This document shows, one piece after another, positions 22,532 to 34,137 of a stretch of 64,000 bases of DNA. The notes under the pieces were generated by a model that was given only the letters and a program-made list of their open reading frames with translations, searched no databases and had not been told where the DNA came from. The stretch comes from Tilletia caries. Taxonomy: Eukaryota; Basidiomycota; Exobasidiomycetes; Tilletiales; Tilletiaceae. How positions within the stretch are numbered: the stretch's first letter is position 1; each line of letters opens with the position of its first letter. The stretch spans positions 1 through 64,000 of the forward strand of contig JALUTQ010000023.1 in the NCBI GenBank assembly GCA_032718865.1. Direction: 5' to 3'. The position numbers were made by a program, and so were the translations under genes.

Positions 22532-25437
22532 GATGATAGAAATATTAATATAATGTAAAAATGAGAGAAAGGAATGGGATACGTCACTATTTTATGTATA
22601 TCTCGAGTAAAGAGTGGGCTGCCTAGGAAAAATAAAAATAATAATTATTATCTCAAAGCCGTATCCCTTTTCTACTTTTTTTATTACTAAAAAAAAGCAA
22701 AGATTGTAATAAAAATTCCCAAGGTAAGGTGAGAATATTAAAAGGGAGCTGCCCACAACTTTTTTACTATATAAAAAAGCAAAGAGATCGCCAGAGGCGT
22801 TAAAAAGGAACCTCACACAAGGGTAGGATAGAATATTAAAAGAAGAGGAATAAGGTCACGTCCTCTTTTTTTCTCACCTTTCCTACGCTTTCCTAATTTT
22901 TCATCATTTTTACAGTATTTGTTTATACCGTAAATAATAATATTTTGTAAATATATTAGCTCAGATCTCATTTTTTTTATACTATTAAAAAACAGATCGG
23001 CGGGCAAATTACGTTCTTATTATATATAATAAAAATAAAAGAAGGGGCAAGGGGAGGCGACATAAAATGTCTGCTTTTTAATTTCGTTTCTCTTTACTTT
23101 TAACGTTTTTAGATATAATTAACCAGACTAGGGCTATACCCTTATCTAATCTTACGTTCTTTCACCCTCCTTGACGCCCTACGGGCGATTAAGAGGATAT
23201 GTTATTTATTATATTTTTTAATTTAGGTGTCTTGCTAGGTAAACCTAAGGCCTGGAGTCTTCTACGGGTAGGGGGGGTAGGGCTACGCTCCCCTCCCCTC
23301 TTTACATGGACACCTAGGGGACACCTTGTCTATTAATACACTAAAAAGAGCAAAGGCGCTCTCCTAAGTAAAGAACGTAAGATTGCGGCAGAATGTTACG
23401 ATTATTAAGAAGGCGAATATTTAAAAAATGTGATCGTTTATAAAAGTTTAGAGATTAAATAAAAAAAAAAAGATTTAAACCCTAAAAAGACAAAATAAAA
23501 AGAATATAAGAAAGGCCATAAGCGATACCGATATGCTTTTATACAATAATAATATTATTATACACATCCGATACTTTCTCGTTAGAGAAATAGCCGACCA
23601 CATGTAATATGTTCTGTTCTTTTTTATTACTAAAAATCCAAGATAACGTGCAAAGGGACAGACAAAGGGACTAAAGAACAAAGGAGCAAAGAGACGAATT
23701 GCTATCTCCCTTCTTCTTTCTTATAGGGCGCGGCAAAGGCCGCGTACTCCTATTTTTACTTGGCAGCACTAGGGAGAGGGCTGTGTCCTTACTCTTTTGT
23801 TATCCATACTTTTTTATAAATAAAAAAGGAAATAATAAAAGGAACTTTCCCTTTTTTAAACGCCTCCCCTTGCCCCTTCTTCTTTTTTTTCTACTTTTTT
23901 GGGGCTTATTATAATAAAAAAAAGCAAATTAAGATAGAAAAAGCCAAGGTAAGATCCGGCGCTCCCTTTGGTTATTCTTCATTCTATCTTATCGGCCTTC
24001 TTACCTTGGCTTTTTTATTATATATGATAAAAAAGTTTATATAATGAGAAGCACCCTTTGCCCCTTTATCCCAAAAAAGAAAAAAGCAAAGAAAAGAGTA
24101 GGGAGACGGTAGCCGTCCTACTTTTTATATATTATCTTACTAATCTGGTTAAGGGCCGAGCTGTAATAATAAAAAAGTTTTAAAGGCGTAGGTAGCCCCT
24201 CTTTTTTTATTATACAAACCTAAGGTAAATATGACTAGGACTATCCTCTTAACTATGTATATAATAAAAATCTATAAAGAATCCTACAATAAAACTGATA
24301 TAGGAAAGACTTAGTCTTTACCCTTTTCCTCTTTTTATCGCCCTACCCCCTCTGGGGGATGAGGGAGTCACTTAACGCCCTCCGGTAGGGCTGCGCCCTC
24401 TTTGTTTTTTATTATCTATAATAAAAAATTCAAAAAGATGTACATATTAGAATTTTATATTCTTTTTTTCAAATTTAAATAACAAGAGATTGGCTTCGTA
24501 TCTTGTGTTTATTTTTTTTTTACTTTGTTATAAATAAAAAAGCTGTCGGTATCTTTTTTTTCTATAGAAAAAAAAGAAGGCCGATAAGATTAAAAAGAAC
24601 ATATAAGAGGATATCTTTTTAGTGCTTCTTGGTAATAAAAAAAAACAAAAAAGGAAGTCGAAGGTAATATAATATATAATTATTTAAATGCGGTATTACT
24701 ATCATTGCTTTTTTATTATAGATAATAAAAAAGTGAACTTGCCGTAGCGATATGCTTATTAATTAATTTTAACGGTTATTATATAAATTAACTAAATTTA
24801 TATGTACTCTAATACTTTTTTAATATTTATACTTTTTTTATTATAATAAAAAAAGCAAAGAAAAGGCCAAGGTAACCTGACGCCCTAATCTTTTTTATTA
24901 TAATCGCCCTACCCCCCCTGGGGGATGAGGGCTTCAGAATAAAAAAGAAGGGAAGGGCCCCGTACTTCAAGAAACACCTAAGTGCTTCAAGAAGTATAAA
25001 AAGTGGTTTACATTAATATAAAAAAAGAGAAGGCGACGTACTTGCTATTTAACTTGTTTCTTCGTAAATTAAGGGTATCTGGCCTTTGGTCCTTTTTTTA
25101 ATTATTAATTAAAAAAGCACCTAACGGCAGTCCCTAGATTATATAGATAATTTTTAATTAAAAATATTTACTATATATATTAGATATTGGTTTATTTTTA
25201 ACTTTTTTATATCCTTTTTTCCTATTAGAAGCACTAAAAAGGTGTTCTTCTAGGTTTAAAAAAGCAAAGAGACAAAAAAAGTGACGGGGGGGGCGAAGCC
25301 CAACGCCTCCGGCGACCTAGTCTATTATATCCTTTTTGATAAATAAAAAAGGATAAAAAGGACCACGAAGAGAGATATAAAGTATCTCATTAAGAAAAAA
25401 AAAATAAGGCCACTACAGATCCATTATTAAATCTATT
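22532..25437. other. Long intergenic region, repeat-filled
   Basis: No gene seen in 2.9 kb. It holds AT palindromes, the nested 61-bp-family element (about 23,857-23,970), CCCTACCCCCTCTGGGGGAT and related hairpins (about 24,337-24,362 and 24,903-24,927) and G-rich hairpins (about 25,282-25,300). Several short frames are repeat-derived. Confidence 0.6.
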
Positions 25438-25511
25438 TGGAGACAACAGGAGTCGAACCTGTCTCTCTTCTGTGCAAAAGAAGTATACTAACCAAACTAT
25501 ACTATGTCCCC
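25438..25511 (-). tRNA. trnA: tRNA-Ala(UGC)
   Basis: Acceptor GGGGACA/TGTCTCC (one G-T), T arm ACAGG-TTCGACT-CCTGT, and anticodon loop TTTGCAC with TGC in a CTTCT/AGAAG stem. Confidence 0.92.
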
Positions 25512-26330
25512 CTTATTTATTAGTATTTTTAATATCCTATAATTTTTAATGACTTTCTACTTCACTATAACTTTTTAGCTTTTTTATTATATATAATAAA
25601 AAAGTTAAAACGTTTACGGGATCTTTACGCCCTAATCCCCCAGAGGGGGTAGGGCAACTCGCTGCTTTTCTTTTTTTTAAATCTAAAAAAAAATAAAACT
25701 TTACGGCTTTGTCCCTTTGCTTTTTTTAATAAATCGGCGGAGCCGTAAAGTATAAAAATACTTTCATATTAGAAGTTTCTTTTTATATTCTGTTCATCTT
25801 TAATCTTTGCTTTTTTTAATAATAAAAAAAGCTAAAAAAAGACACCAGCACCAATACTTACATAATAAGTATACAATATTATTATTAAAGATCTTAATTA
25901 ATAATAGTAAAGGCATCGGCTACTATTTTCCCTTGGATTTTATAAAAAATAATTTTAAAAAGAGTAGGGAAACGGAAGCTTACCTAGTTTATATCCCTTG
26001 CTTTTTTTATTGCTAAAAAAATAAGAATCTAGTAGGTTCCGCCCCCCTTGCACGTTATCTTGACTTTTATAAAAAGACTACGGCTACACCCGTATATCTC
26101 TTCAAACCTATCCTTCTTTAGCTAGGAGGGCTTTTTTGCAGTCTATTAATAGACAAGGGGGGGGGGGGCTATGCCTTTACCCTTAGCTAATCTTTTTGAA
26201 AGGCACTGCCTTCTTTCCTTTTTTATTATATACTATAAAAAAAGTACCGGAAGGAGTCACCTTCGCTTAATGCACTACGGGCGATTTGGTTTTTATATAT
26301 AAAAGAATATCCTTTTATCTATTCTTTTTA
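25512..26330. other. Intergenic, repeat-filled
   Basis: AT palindromes (about 25,573-25,606), a CCCTAATCCCCCAGAGGGGG hairpin (about 25,630-25,655), a single GC unit (about 25,734-25,750) and a G homopolymer (about 26,159-26,168). No gene seen. Confidence 0.6.
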
Positions 26331-26402
26331 TGGACAAAGAGGGATTCGAACCCTCCTAAGACTGAGTAGAAATCAGGATGCCTTACCAATAGCTATTTGC
26401 CC
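26331..26402 (-). tRNA. trnR: tRNA-Arg(UCU)
   Basis: Acceptor GGGCAAA/TTTGTCC, T arm GAGGG-TTCGAAT-CCCTC, and anticodon loop TTTCTAC carrying TCT, which reads AGA/AGG. One of two Arg tRNAs in the window. Confidence 0.92.
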
Positions 26403-26540
26403 TTTTAATTACGATATTATTACTTGGCTTACAATTATATGCAGAAAAAATTTTATGTATATATGGGTGCCTACCGCTTTTATCCTTGCTTTTTTATTAT
26501 ATTTTTTTATTATATATATATAATAAAAAAACAAAGATAG

Positions 26541-26625
26541 AATCGGCGGAGCCTCGGCGGAGCCTCGGCGGAGCCTCGGCGGAGCCTCGGCGGAGCCTCG
26601 GCGGAGCCTCGGCGGAGCCGTAAAG
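26541..26625. repeat. GC 11-bp tandem array
   Basis: About seven identical CGGCGGAGCCT units between ATAGAAT and CCGTAAAG, immediately next to an AT palindrome, the usual association in this genome. Confidence 0.9.
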
Positions 26626-26652
26626 TTATATAATAAAGTTTTTTAGGCCGCG

Positions 26653-26714
26653 GCTTATGCTTATGCTTATGCTTATGCTTATGCTTATGCTTATGCCTAT
26701 GCTTATGCTTATGC
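26653..26714. repeat. GCTTAT hexamer tandem repeat
   Basis: Ten or so copies of GCTTAT with one GCCTAT variant, running into an AT palindrome that begins GCTTTTTTAATTATA. It may have grown by slippage from the arm of that palindrome. Confidence 0.88.
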
Positions 26715-26919
26715 TTTTTTAATTATATATAATTAAAAAATTAGAGTAAAGGATAATAAAGAACGTATTCTCCTAATCGCCCTAGGGGCGTCAAGAAGGG
26801 GCTAGGGTACCGCCCTTCTAAAGTATAAAAAGTGGTAGGCTCCGCATGTAAATGGAACAGTAAGAAGAGGGTTTTATCCGCAAGCAAAGGTAAGCTAGGG
26901 GTGGGGGTTTTTATTTTTT

Positions 26920-28575
26920 TATCAATCAGCCACAAGTTCCCTTACGGCTACTTTGCTATAACTTCACGAGAGAAACTCCTCATCATACCATTTATAATGC
27001 CATAAGGCTAATTTAATTTATAAATGTTCTTGATTGCAGAATGGCCCCCATGTGATAGACGATTAGTATCTCTTAAATATAATAGTTCACCATTGCATAC
27101 TTATCAATGATTACTCGGAATTCCTGATTCACGTAATCGAATTTCAGATTACGATCCTAATATCATCTTTGTTAACGATTTGCTTTATGATCTCTATTTT
27201 CGCATACTTTACGGCTTCGCCGAGGCTTCGCCGAGGCTTCGCCGATTCTATCTTTGTTTTTTTATTATATAAATATAATAAAAAAATATAATAAAAAGGA
27301 TGCTTAATAACTGACGGCTCTGCCGATTAAATTTAGTTATATTTTAGAAAATTGCTTCGTATTGATAGATTCAAGTAGCACGTCTGTAGCCCTTGCTCCA
27401 TAAGGGTCATGAAGACTTATCGTATTCCCAAAATATTTATTGTAAAAATATATCTCTAAATAATTAATTAGAGATAGGGATTGCGTTCGTTAGCGGACTC
27501 AACCTAACATCTCACGACACGAACTGCCGACAGCCATGCAACACCTGTAACTTAATTTCATTACATATAGTAATGAAATTAAGTCATACAAGGAGAGGTA
27601 AGGTTTTACGCGGATTATCGTATTAAACAACATGCTCCACTCCGGGTCTTTAAGATGGTCTAATCTTTTTGCTTTCTGTCCTGAAACAGTACTCACAAGG
27701 TGTTACACATACAGCAGTTTGCTTATTATTTAACATTATAACATTGTCTAAATATAAAGTGTAAATAGTTTACGGTCTGGACTACACGAGTATCTAATTC
27801 GTTTTGCTCCCCAGACTTTCATTCCTCAGTGTCAATTGGTAACTGGATAATTGCCTTCGCCTTTAGCGTTCTACTAAATATCAGTGGATATCATCCCTTC
27901 TCTTAGCATTCCATTATCCTCTATTCAATTCTAGTATATCAACATAGTTGATAAATACAACCTACGAATCCTTAATACCTATTAATTCTATTTAACGTTA
28001 GCCCAGTTCGTTTAACCGCGTCGGCTGGCACGAAACTTAGATTGGACTTATGGTAAGGTAACGTCATTATCCTCCCTTACTATACTCTATTCTTGTTATA
28101 ATAGCTTTTTGATGTTATTCTAAAGTTATCAATACAAGATAAAAGAGTTCTGGTTAGCTGGGTCACTCTTTCGAGCATTGCCCAAGATCCTCCTCTGCAG
28201 CATATCTAGTAATTTAGATGTGATCGGTTATTCTCAAACCAATTGCGAGAAACTAAGCTTTCGCTAATTCTTATTCGTCATAGGCTTGGTATGCTTTTAC
28301 CATAAACCAACTACCTGCTAAAACATAAGCTAATCAATAGTTTATATCACCTACGGTGACAAAGACTGTAAGGTATAAACTATTGGTATATACTTATTTA
28401 TACTCGCCTGTACGCTATAATTAGTAAACTGTAGTCCTAATATAATCAGGTCGGCAACTTTACGTTCTTATATAAAAAAAATGAGGCTGCCGATTAAAAG
28501 TTATGATAATTAATAACTTGCATGAGTAAAACTACCAGATAACGTTCAAACTCTGCCAAGATTAAACAGATGATT
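26920..28575 (-). rRNA. rns: Small subunit ribosomal RNA
   Basis: Minus-strand small-subunit rRNA without introns. Conserved 16S blocks are recognisable: the 3' decoding region near 26,930-26,985, the helix 34-35 area near 27,480-27,545, the 690-800 region near 27,760-27,900, the 530 loop near 28,005-28,060, the 340-380 region near 28,155-28,200 and the 5' domain near 28,520-28,575. A GC array with an AT palindrome is inserted at about 27,205-27,300 in a variable region. Both ends are estimated. Confidence 0.93.
27205..27300. repeat. GC array plus AT palindrome inserted in rns
   Basis: Three GCTTCGCCGAG units (27,208-27,250) followed by an AT palindrome with poly-A/T arms, splitting otherwise conserved small-subunit sequence. 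A separate short ACGGCTCTGCCGATTA hairpin lies at about 27,313-27,328. Confidence 0.85.
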
Positions 28576-29698
28576 TATTATTATAAATATATATTTCTAT
28601 AGCCTTTCTTTACTTTTTGCGTTCTTTATCTTATCTGCCTTCTTTTTAAAAAAACAAACGGCATCTTACATAATTTTTTTTTTAAAAGAGGCCGATAAGA
28701 TAGAAATAAAGTTAGAATAGGAAATATTCTAATAAAAAAAGTTTAAAAAGTATCCGATTAAACTTATTATAATATAAATATATATTTATACATATTTTAT
28801 ACGTAATTATTACGATTTATCTAATCATTACTTATAAACTTTACTTTGCATTTTTAAGTGCTTAATTTTTATTATATATAATAAAAAATCAAAGAAAGCG
28901 CCGGAGACGTTAAAATGCAAGCTACGGTCTTTATATCTTCAGCAGGTTACAGGTGACACCCCTAATTTTTTTTTTTAAGTTATATTTAAGGCTCCCTGCC
29001 ATTGTCCACTTTTTATTTATTAGGCAAAGGGTCTTTGCTTTTTTTCTATAAAAAACGTGACGTAGAGGATTAAAAATGGAACGTGAAGTGATAAAGAGAG
29101 ACCTACGCACGTCTTCCTAGATAATATTACGTACCGTTACCTTCTATTTTTTATTAATTATCTAAGAACATAGCGTATAAAAGCCAAATAGCCCTACCCC
29201 CCCCCGGGGGATTAGGGCGTTAACGTGCAAAGGACAAAAGAACATAAGTATGCTGATTAAATAAAAAAAAGGGGCTAAGACTATGCTATAAAAAATGAAA
29301 GTAGAAGGGTTAAGGTATAGACCTCCCCTCTTCCACCCTTGCCTAGGAGGACGCCTAGGGGAGGCGAAGCCCCCCCCCCCCCCCCTAGAAGGACACCGAC
29401 CACCTTTTTTTTATATTATAATCAGTTTTATAAGTAATAGAGTAACATAAAAATATAATAATATCCACTTTCAATACTTTGGTATCCGTATAACTATGAG
29501 TAGCTATCTTTTTATATATAAATAGAACGTAAAAAGAAGGGAGACAATTACTTGTTCCTTTGTCCCTTTCTTCCTTTGGTCCTTTGTCCCTTTGTCTCCT
29601 GATAATCTAAAAATGAAAAATCGCCAGTAGGCCCTCAACGGAACGTTGGATATAGTCATAATAATCCTATTCTCTTAAATTATTTATAAATATAAAAA
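28576..29698. other. Intergenic between divergent rns and trnI, repeat-filled
   Basis: AT palindromes (about 28,868-28,890 and 29,030-29,060), a CCCTACCCCCCCCCGGGGGA hairpin (about 29,193-29,220) and a long C run with degenerate CACCTAGGAGGA units (about 29,335-29,400). No gene seen. Confidence 0.6.
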
Positions 29699-29770
29699 TT
29701 GTCCTTAATTCAACGGTTAGAATGTGTTTCCGATAAAAACATAATAGTGGTTCGATTCCACTAGGACAAA
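29699..29770 (+). tRNA. trnI: tRNA-Ile(GAU), with C at position 33
   Basis: Acceptor TTGTCCT/AGGACAA and T arm AGTGG-TTCGATT-CCACT are perfect. The anticodon stem TGTTT/AAACA holds the loop CCGATAA, anticodon GAT. Position 33 is C where nearly all tRNAs have U, so this is either a real oddity, an edited site or a sequence error. Identity as Ile is the best fit. Confidence 0.85.
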
Positions 29771-30304
29771 AGCATTTACATAGTATACTCAAAGAAGAGT
29801 AAATTAAATAAAAAGGAAGAATATAGTCCTTTTCTGGTTCTTGCTAACCCCTTCCTTCTTTGATTTATCAATCTTAATCGGTAGACAAAGGGAGAAATTC
29901 TTATCTTCCTTCCTACTTGTTATATGCCGGGACAAAGGCTACCGGGGTATATTTTACCTTGGCTGCACGTAACCTTGGGGTTAATCCTTTGCACGTAACC
30001 TTGGGTTTTTTTGACCCTCTTTGCTTTACGGCTCCGCCGATTCTATCTTTGTTTTGTATTATATAAACAAAGATAGAATCGGCGGAGCCTAGACGGAGCC
30101 TCGGCGGAGCCGTAAAGTAATGTAAGTATCCGATAAAAAGAAGGGAGATTTTTTTTATATGTATGGCATGGGCATAGCCTCCCTTAGCTCCTTTGTTCAA
30201 AGGGGCTTCGCCCCGTAAAAAAGCTAATAATATAGGTATATAATGATGATCATTTTTTACCTATATTTTTTTTATTATATTTATATAATAAAAAAAACAA
30301 AGAG
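29771..30304. other. Intergenic, repeat-filled
   Basis: Two GC units facing each other around an AT palindrome (30,021-30,118), a GGGGCTTCGCCCC hairpin (about 30,201-30,213) and an AT palindrome (about 30,266-30,300). Short frames here are repeat-derived. No gene seen. Confidence 0.55.
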
Positions 30305-30387
30305 GTAAGTATGTTGAAATTGGTAGCCAACCCGTATTTAGGATGCGGTAGTCATAGACTGTGTGGGTTCAAGTCCCACTACTTACA
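30305..30387 (+). tRNA. trnL: tRNA-Leu(UAG)
   Basis: Class II tRNA with a long variable arm (TAGTCATAGACT). Acceptor GTAAGTA/TACTTAC, T arm GTGGG-TTCAAGT-CCCAC and anticodon loop TTTAGGA carrying TAG. CUN is therefore read as Leu, not Thr. Confidence 0.93.
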
Positions 30388-31213
30388 AAATAAATCCGAA
30401 TTTCATTTTTATCCTATTCCTATAGTTATATCTCGATATAAATTACGCAGGGACTCTTGTTTATAACTTCCGTATTACGAACGCCCTAATCCCCCAGGGG
30501 GGGGTAGGGCGATTTGTTTTTTATTATGTAAATATGACGAGATCACCGGGCAAAGAGGCAAAGGGGGATAAGGGGCAAAGGGAGGCGGTTAAAATAAAAA
30601 AGCGAAGGGTAAACTTTTTTTTGATAGATGTAAGGGCAGGTATCACACGTTAATGCCCTACGGACGATTTGGCATCTTTTTGATCTTTTTTTATCTTTTT
30701 TTCTTTTTTTTATTCCATTTATATTATTAAAAAAAAGAAAGCCCAAGCGCCGGGCAAATTTTTATTATCCATAATAAAAAGATGTCAAATCGCCCGTAGT
30801 CCGTCTTTGCTTTTTTTATTTTTAAACTTTTTTTACTATTATAATAAAAAAAAGCAAAAAAAAGTTAAGAAGGGAGGTGTTAAGATTACAAACCAAATAC
30901 TGGGAGGGCTAGGGCTCCACCCTTAATAAGCAAAGTAAAAAGAAGTAGGTAGACAAAGAGCCGACCGCACGTTATAAAAAGAGGAAAAGTAACTTTTTAT
31001 TAGATATGGACAAGGCTACGCTTTAAGAAGGTGGGGTGTTAAAAAGAGTTAAAATAACGGAAACTTGGCGTAGCTGAAAAATTGTAATGAAGAGAACCTG
31101 AAGATTAAGCATAAAATAATATACGAAGGTAACATCTTTAAAAATTCTAGAATAGGCCACACTCCTTCTTTAGTCCCTTTTTTATATATTAAAAAAAAGG
31201 AAATAAATAGATA
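30388..31213. other. Intergenic, repeat-filled
   Basis: CCCTAATCCCCCAGGGGGGG hairpin (about 30,483-30,512), AT palindromes (about 30,690-30,745 and 30,810-30,860) and short GC pieces. Sequence at about 31,060-31,140 is repeat-poor and unexplained. No gene seen. Confidence 0.55.
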
Positions 31214-31288
31214 GCATCTTTAGCTAAATTGGTTACAGCGTCTAACTTCGGATTAGAAGATTTGAGGGTTCGAATCCTTCAAGGTGCT
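31214..31288 (+). tRNA. trnR: tRNA-Arg(UCG)
   Basis: Acceptor GCATCTT/AAGGTGC, T arm GAGGG-TTCGAAT-CCTTC, anticodon stem TCTAA/TTAGA with loop CTTCGGA (TCG), reading CGN. Confidence 0.92.
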
Positions 31289-32337
31289 TTATTTACAGTG
31301 TTACGTCTACTGCGGCTCTTTTAAAGGCTTTTTGACCCTTTTTTAAGTACTACTTTTTGAACTTTTTTATTATATAAAAAAGCAAAGACGAGCAAAGGCC
31401 CTATCCTCATCTTTTTTATATAATCGGCGAAGCCGTAAAGAGGGGCTTGCAATTTGTTTTATCTATTATATAAATATAATGAGATCACCGGCCAAAGGGG
31501 GGGCATTTTCAAAAATAAAAAAAAGCAAAGGAATATACGTTCTGTTACCTTTGATTTCTTATACTTTAAAAGATAAGGGCTACACCTTTCTTTGCTTTTT
31601 TCTTTTTTGGGGCTTTTTCATTATATAAATATAATGAAGAAAAAACAAAGGGAGCGCCGGATCTTACCTTGGCTTTTTCTATCTTAATTTGCTTTTTTTT
31701 ATTATAATAAAAAAAAAGTAGAAAAAAAAAGAAGATGGGGCAAGGGGAGACGTTTAAAAAAGGTTAAAAAAGTTAAAAAAAGTGAAAATATATAGAAGAA
31801 CATAAAAATATGCTCTACCCTTTCCTTTTTCTTACTACTAAAATCCAAGTCGCCTGTTTTTACTTTTTTTATTATCCTTAATTTGTTTTTTTTTTATTAT
31901 ATGTATATAATAAAAAAAAAATAAAAAAAGAAGGGCGTTAAGGTACAAAGACACGTCAACTATTAGAATAAAAAGATTAGAAGCTAAATACAGCCAGGGG
32001 TAGAGCTATGCCTCCCCCCTCTTCTAGAAGGGCACCTAGGAGTACACCTAGGAGGACACCTAGGAGGACACCTAGAAGAACACCTAGAAGGACACCTAGG
32101 AGGACACCTAAGAGGACACCTAAGAGGACACCTAGTGTATTAATAGATTAAGAAAATGTCCTCCTAGGTAAAGAACGTAAAAAAAAAAAGAAGGGCGTAG
32201 ACCAAGTCAATTATATATAATGGAAATCGACCATACTTACGACTCCCTGATAAAGGCTGGGATATTTTATGTAAGAAAGTAAGTACCCGATAAGGTCGTA
32301 ACAAGGGTGATAAGACTAAGTCACTCAAAATAATGTA
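31289..32337. other. Intergenic before nad2, repeat-filled
   Basis: A reversed, nested 61-bp-family element (about 31,600-31,760), AT palindromes, and the 12-bp minisatellite described separately. No gene seen. Confidence 0.6.
32033..32135. repeat. 12-bp minisatellite (CACCTAGGAGGA)
   Basis: Eight tandem copies of a 12-bp unit with a few substitutions (AGGAGGA, AGAAGAA, AAGAGGA variants). Related single or double units occur near 16,980-17,010, 23,316-23,325 and 29,340-29,400. Confidence 0.9.
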
Positions 32338-34137
32338 ATGCTTTTTATAAGTCTACTAACACTTATTGTAGCGATACCTCTATATACCTATCGTATAACA
32401 CCTTATACATATATACGAATAACAACTATAGTTCTTATTTATTCTGCACTTCTTGCCTTCAATAGCTTTTATATTGATTCAATACAGTCCGGAATAAGTA
32501 TATATAGTGGTCTATTTCAAGTAACAACTATATCTCAAAGAATAGAAATATTTATTTATATTGTAGGTAGTTGTATACTTTTTGGTATTTTTTTTTCAGA
32601 TGAAAAAAAGACAAGAATTGAATCTTATAATAACCATAACAAAACAAGATCGATCATGCCAATCAAAAATAATAAAATGGAGTCATCTGAGGTTATTACT
32701 TCTAGTTATGTACCTACTTATAATGAGTTCTCTCTTATGATAATATTTACTAGTATAGGAGCTTCTTTTCTTATCTCCAGTTCAGACCTAATATCTCTAT
32801 ATCTTTCAATAGAACTTCAAAGTTTTGCTGTTTATGTTCTAGCTACGCTATATCGAAATTCAGAATCTGCTACGGCCGCTGGTCTTAAGTATTTTCTACT
32901 AGGTGGTCTATCTTCTGCAATTATTCTTCTCGGTACAGGAATAATTTATAGTTATACTGGAATTACTCAAATTGAAAGTATTTCTAACCTAATAACATCT
33001 TCACTTAACATAACTTCTGACATTGATAATATAAATATAATTTACTCTCAAAATTCGTCTATACTGTTTGGAATTATTCTAATAACAATAGGATTTCTGT
33101 TTAAAGTAGCAGCTGCTCCTTTTCATAGTTGGGCCCCTGATGTTTATGATGGAGTGCCTACTATCATAACTTCTTGGATAACTACTATGCCAAAAATATC
33201 TATATTTGTACTTCTTCTAGAACTTCATTCAAGTATAGAATCTATTCCTACTTTTTCAGATTCCATATCCGCTCTATCGTCTTTTCTCTCATCTCCCGTA
33301 GGGACACACGGAGAAGAAATAATAGGAACAGGAGGGAGTATAAATACTGTTAGATATGAGTATAATTCACTTCCATTCATAAACTCAAAGACTCTAGGGG
33401 GACAAGAAGAGATATTTAAAAACCTTCTACTAATCTGTTCTCTATTTTCACTTATTATTGGTACTGTAGTAGGTCTTTCACAATACCGAATTAAACGGCT
33501 ACTAGCATTTTCAACTATAAGCCATGTAGGATTTATACTACTTGCTCTTGCTATATATACAGAAGAATCTATCGATTCTTTTCTATTTTACATTTTTCAA
33601 TACTCCATTACAAATGTAAATGTATTTCTAATTCTTCTTGCGTTTGGTTATGTAATACATAAAAGCAAAAATGATGTAATATTTATTGAACAACTGAAAG
33701 GACAATTTTATTCTAACCCTATTCTATCAATAAGATTTGCTATTTCACTATTTTCGATGGCAGGAATTCCTCCTCTAGTAGGGTTTTTTGCAAAACAAAT
33801 GGTTCTGTATTCTTCTATACATAATGGGTATTACTTTATATCTTTCGTCGCAATTCTAGTAAGTGTAATAAGTGCTTCTTATTATCTAAAAATAATACAA
33901 ATAATGTATTTTACTAAATCGGATAACAATATTACGACGGCTACGCCGATTACATCTTCAGAGAGTAACCCTATTGACTCTAATATCGAGTACAATAGCC
34001 CTATTACAAATCTTCATAGTACACTTATTTCTATAATAACTATATTTATCACACTATTTATGATATATCCTTCACTAATTACAAATACTTGTCAAATTCT
34101 AAGACTATCTATATTTAGTTATTTATTATATTTTTAA
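32338..34137 (+). CDS. nad2: NADH dehydrogenase subunit 2
   Basis: Complex I proton-pumping antiporter-like subunit, 599 residues, longer than many fungal Nad2. Conserved blocks: [36 protein letters not shown] sequence near residue 180, [20 protein letters not shown] and [21 protein letters not shown] polar insertion (about residues 310-360) and one near the C-terminus account for the extra length. The latter contains a mini GC hairpin (CGACGGCTACGCCGAT, 33,936-33,951) read in frame as TTATP. The start ATG directly precedes a normal hydrophobic N-terminus. It precedes nad3, as commonly found in fungi. Confidence 0.95.
   Translation: MLFISLLTLIVAIPLYTYRITPYTYIRITTIVLIYSALLAFNSFYIDSIQSGISIYSGLFQVTTISQRIEIFIYIVGSCILFGIFFSDEKKTRIESYNNHNKTRSIMPIKNNKMESSEVITSSYVPTYNEFSLMIIFTSIGASFLISSSDLISLYLSIELQSFAVYVLATLYRNSESATAAGLKYFLLGGLSSAIILLGTGIIYSYTGITQIESISNLITSSLNITSDIDNINIIYSQNSSILFGIILITIGFLFKVAAAPFHSWAPDVYDGVPTIITSWITTMPKISIFVLLLELHSSIESIPTFSDSISALSSFLSSPVGTHGEEIIGTGGSINTVRYEYNSLPFINSKTLGGQEEIFKNLLLICSLFSLIIGTVVGLSQYRIKRLLAFSTISHVGFILLALAIYTEESIDSFLFYIFQYSITNVNVFLILLAFGYVIHKSKNDVIFIEQLKGQFYSNPILSIRFAISLFSMAGIPPLVGFFAKQMVLYSSIHNGYYFISFVAILVSVISASYYLKIIQIMYFTKSDNNITTATPITSSESNPIDSNIEYNSPITNLHSTLISIITIFITLFMIYPSLITNTCQILRLSIFSYLLYF

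Larger units (their letters stand above)
26403..26919. other. Intergenic, repeat-filled
   Basis: Spacer between trnR(UCU) and rns. It contains a nested AT palindrome (about 26,489-26,530), a GC array and a GCTTAT hexamer tract; no gene seen. Confidence 0.6.

Noticed and set aside
30543..30746. Short frames in repeat regions (also 11,254, 12,296, 12,435, 15,048, 29,913, 39,178, 44,470)
   Set aside because: Their sequence is made of the intergenic hairpin elements read in arbitrary frames.
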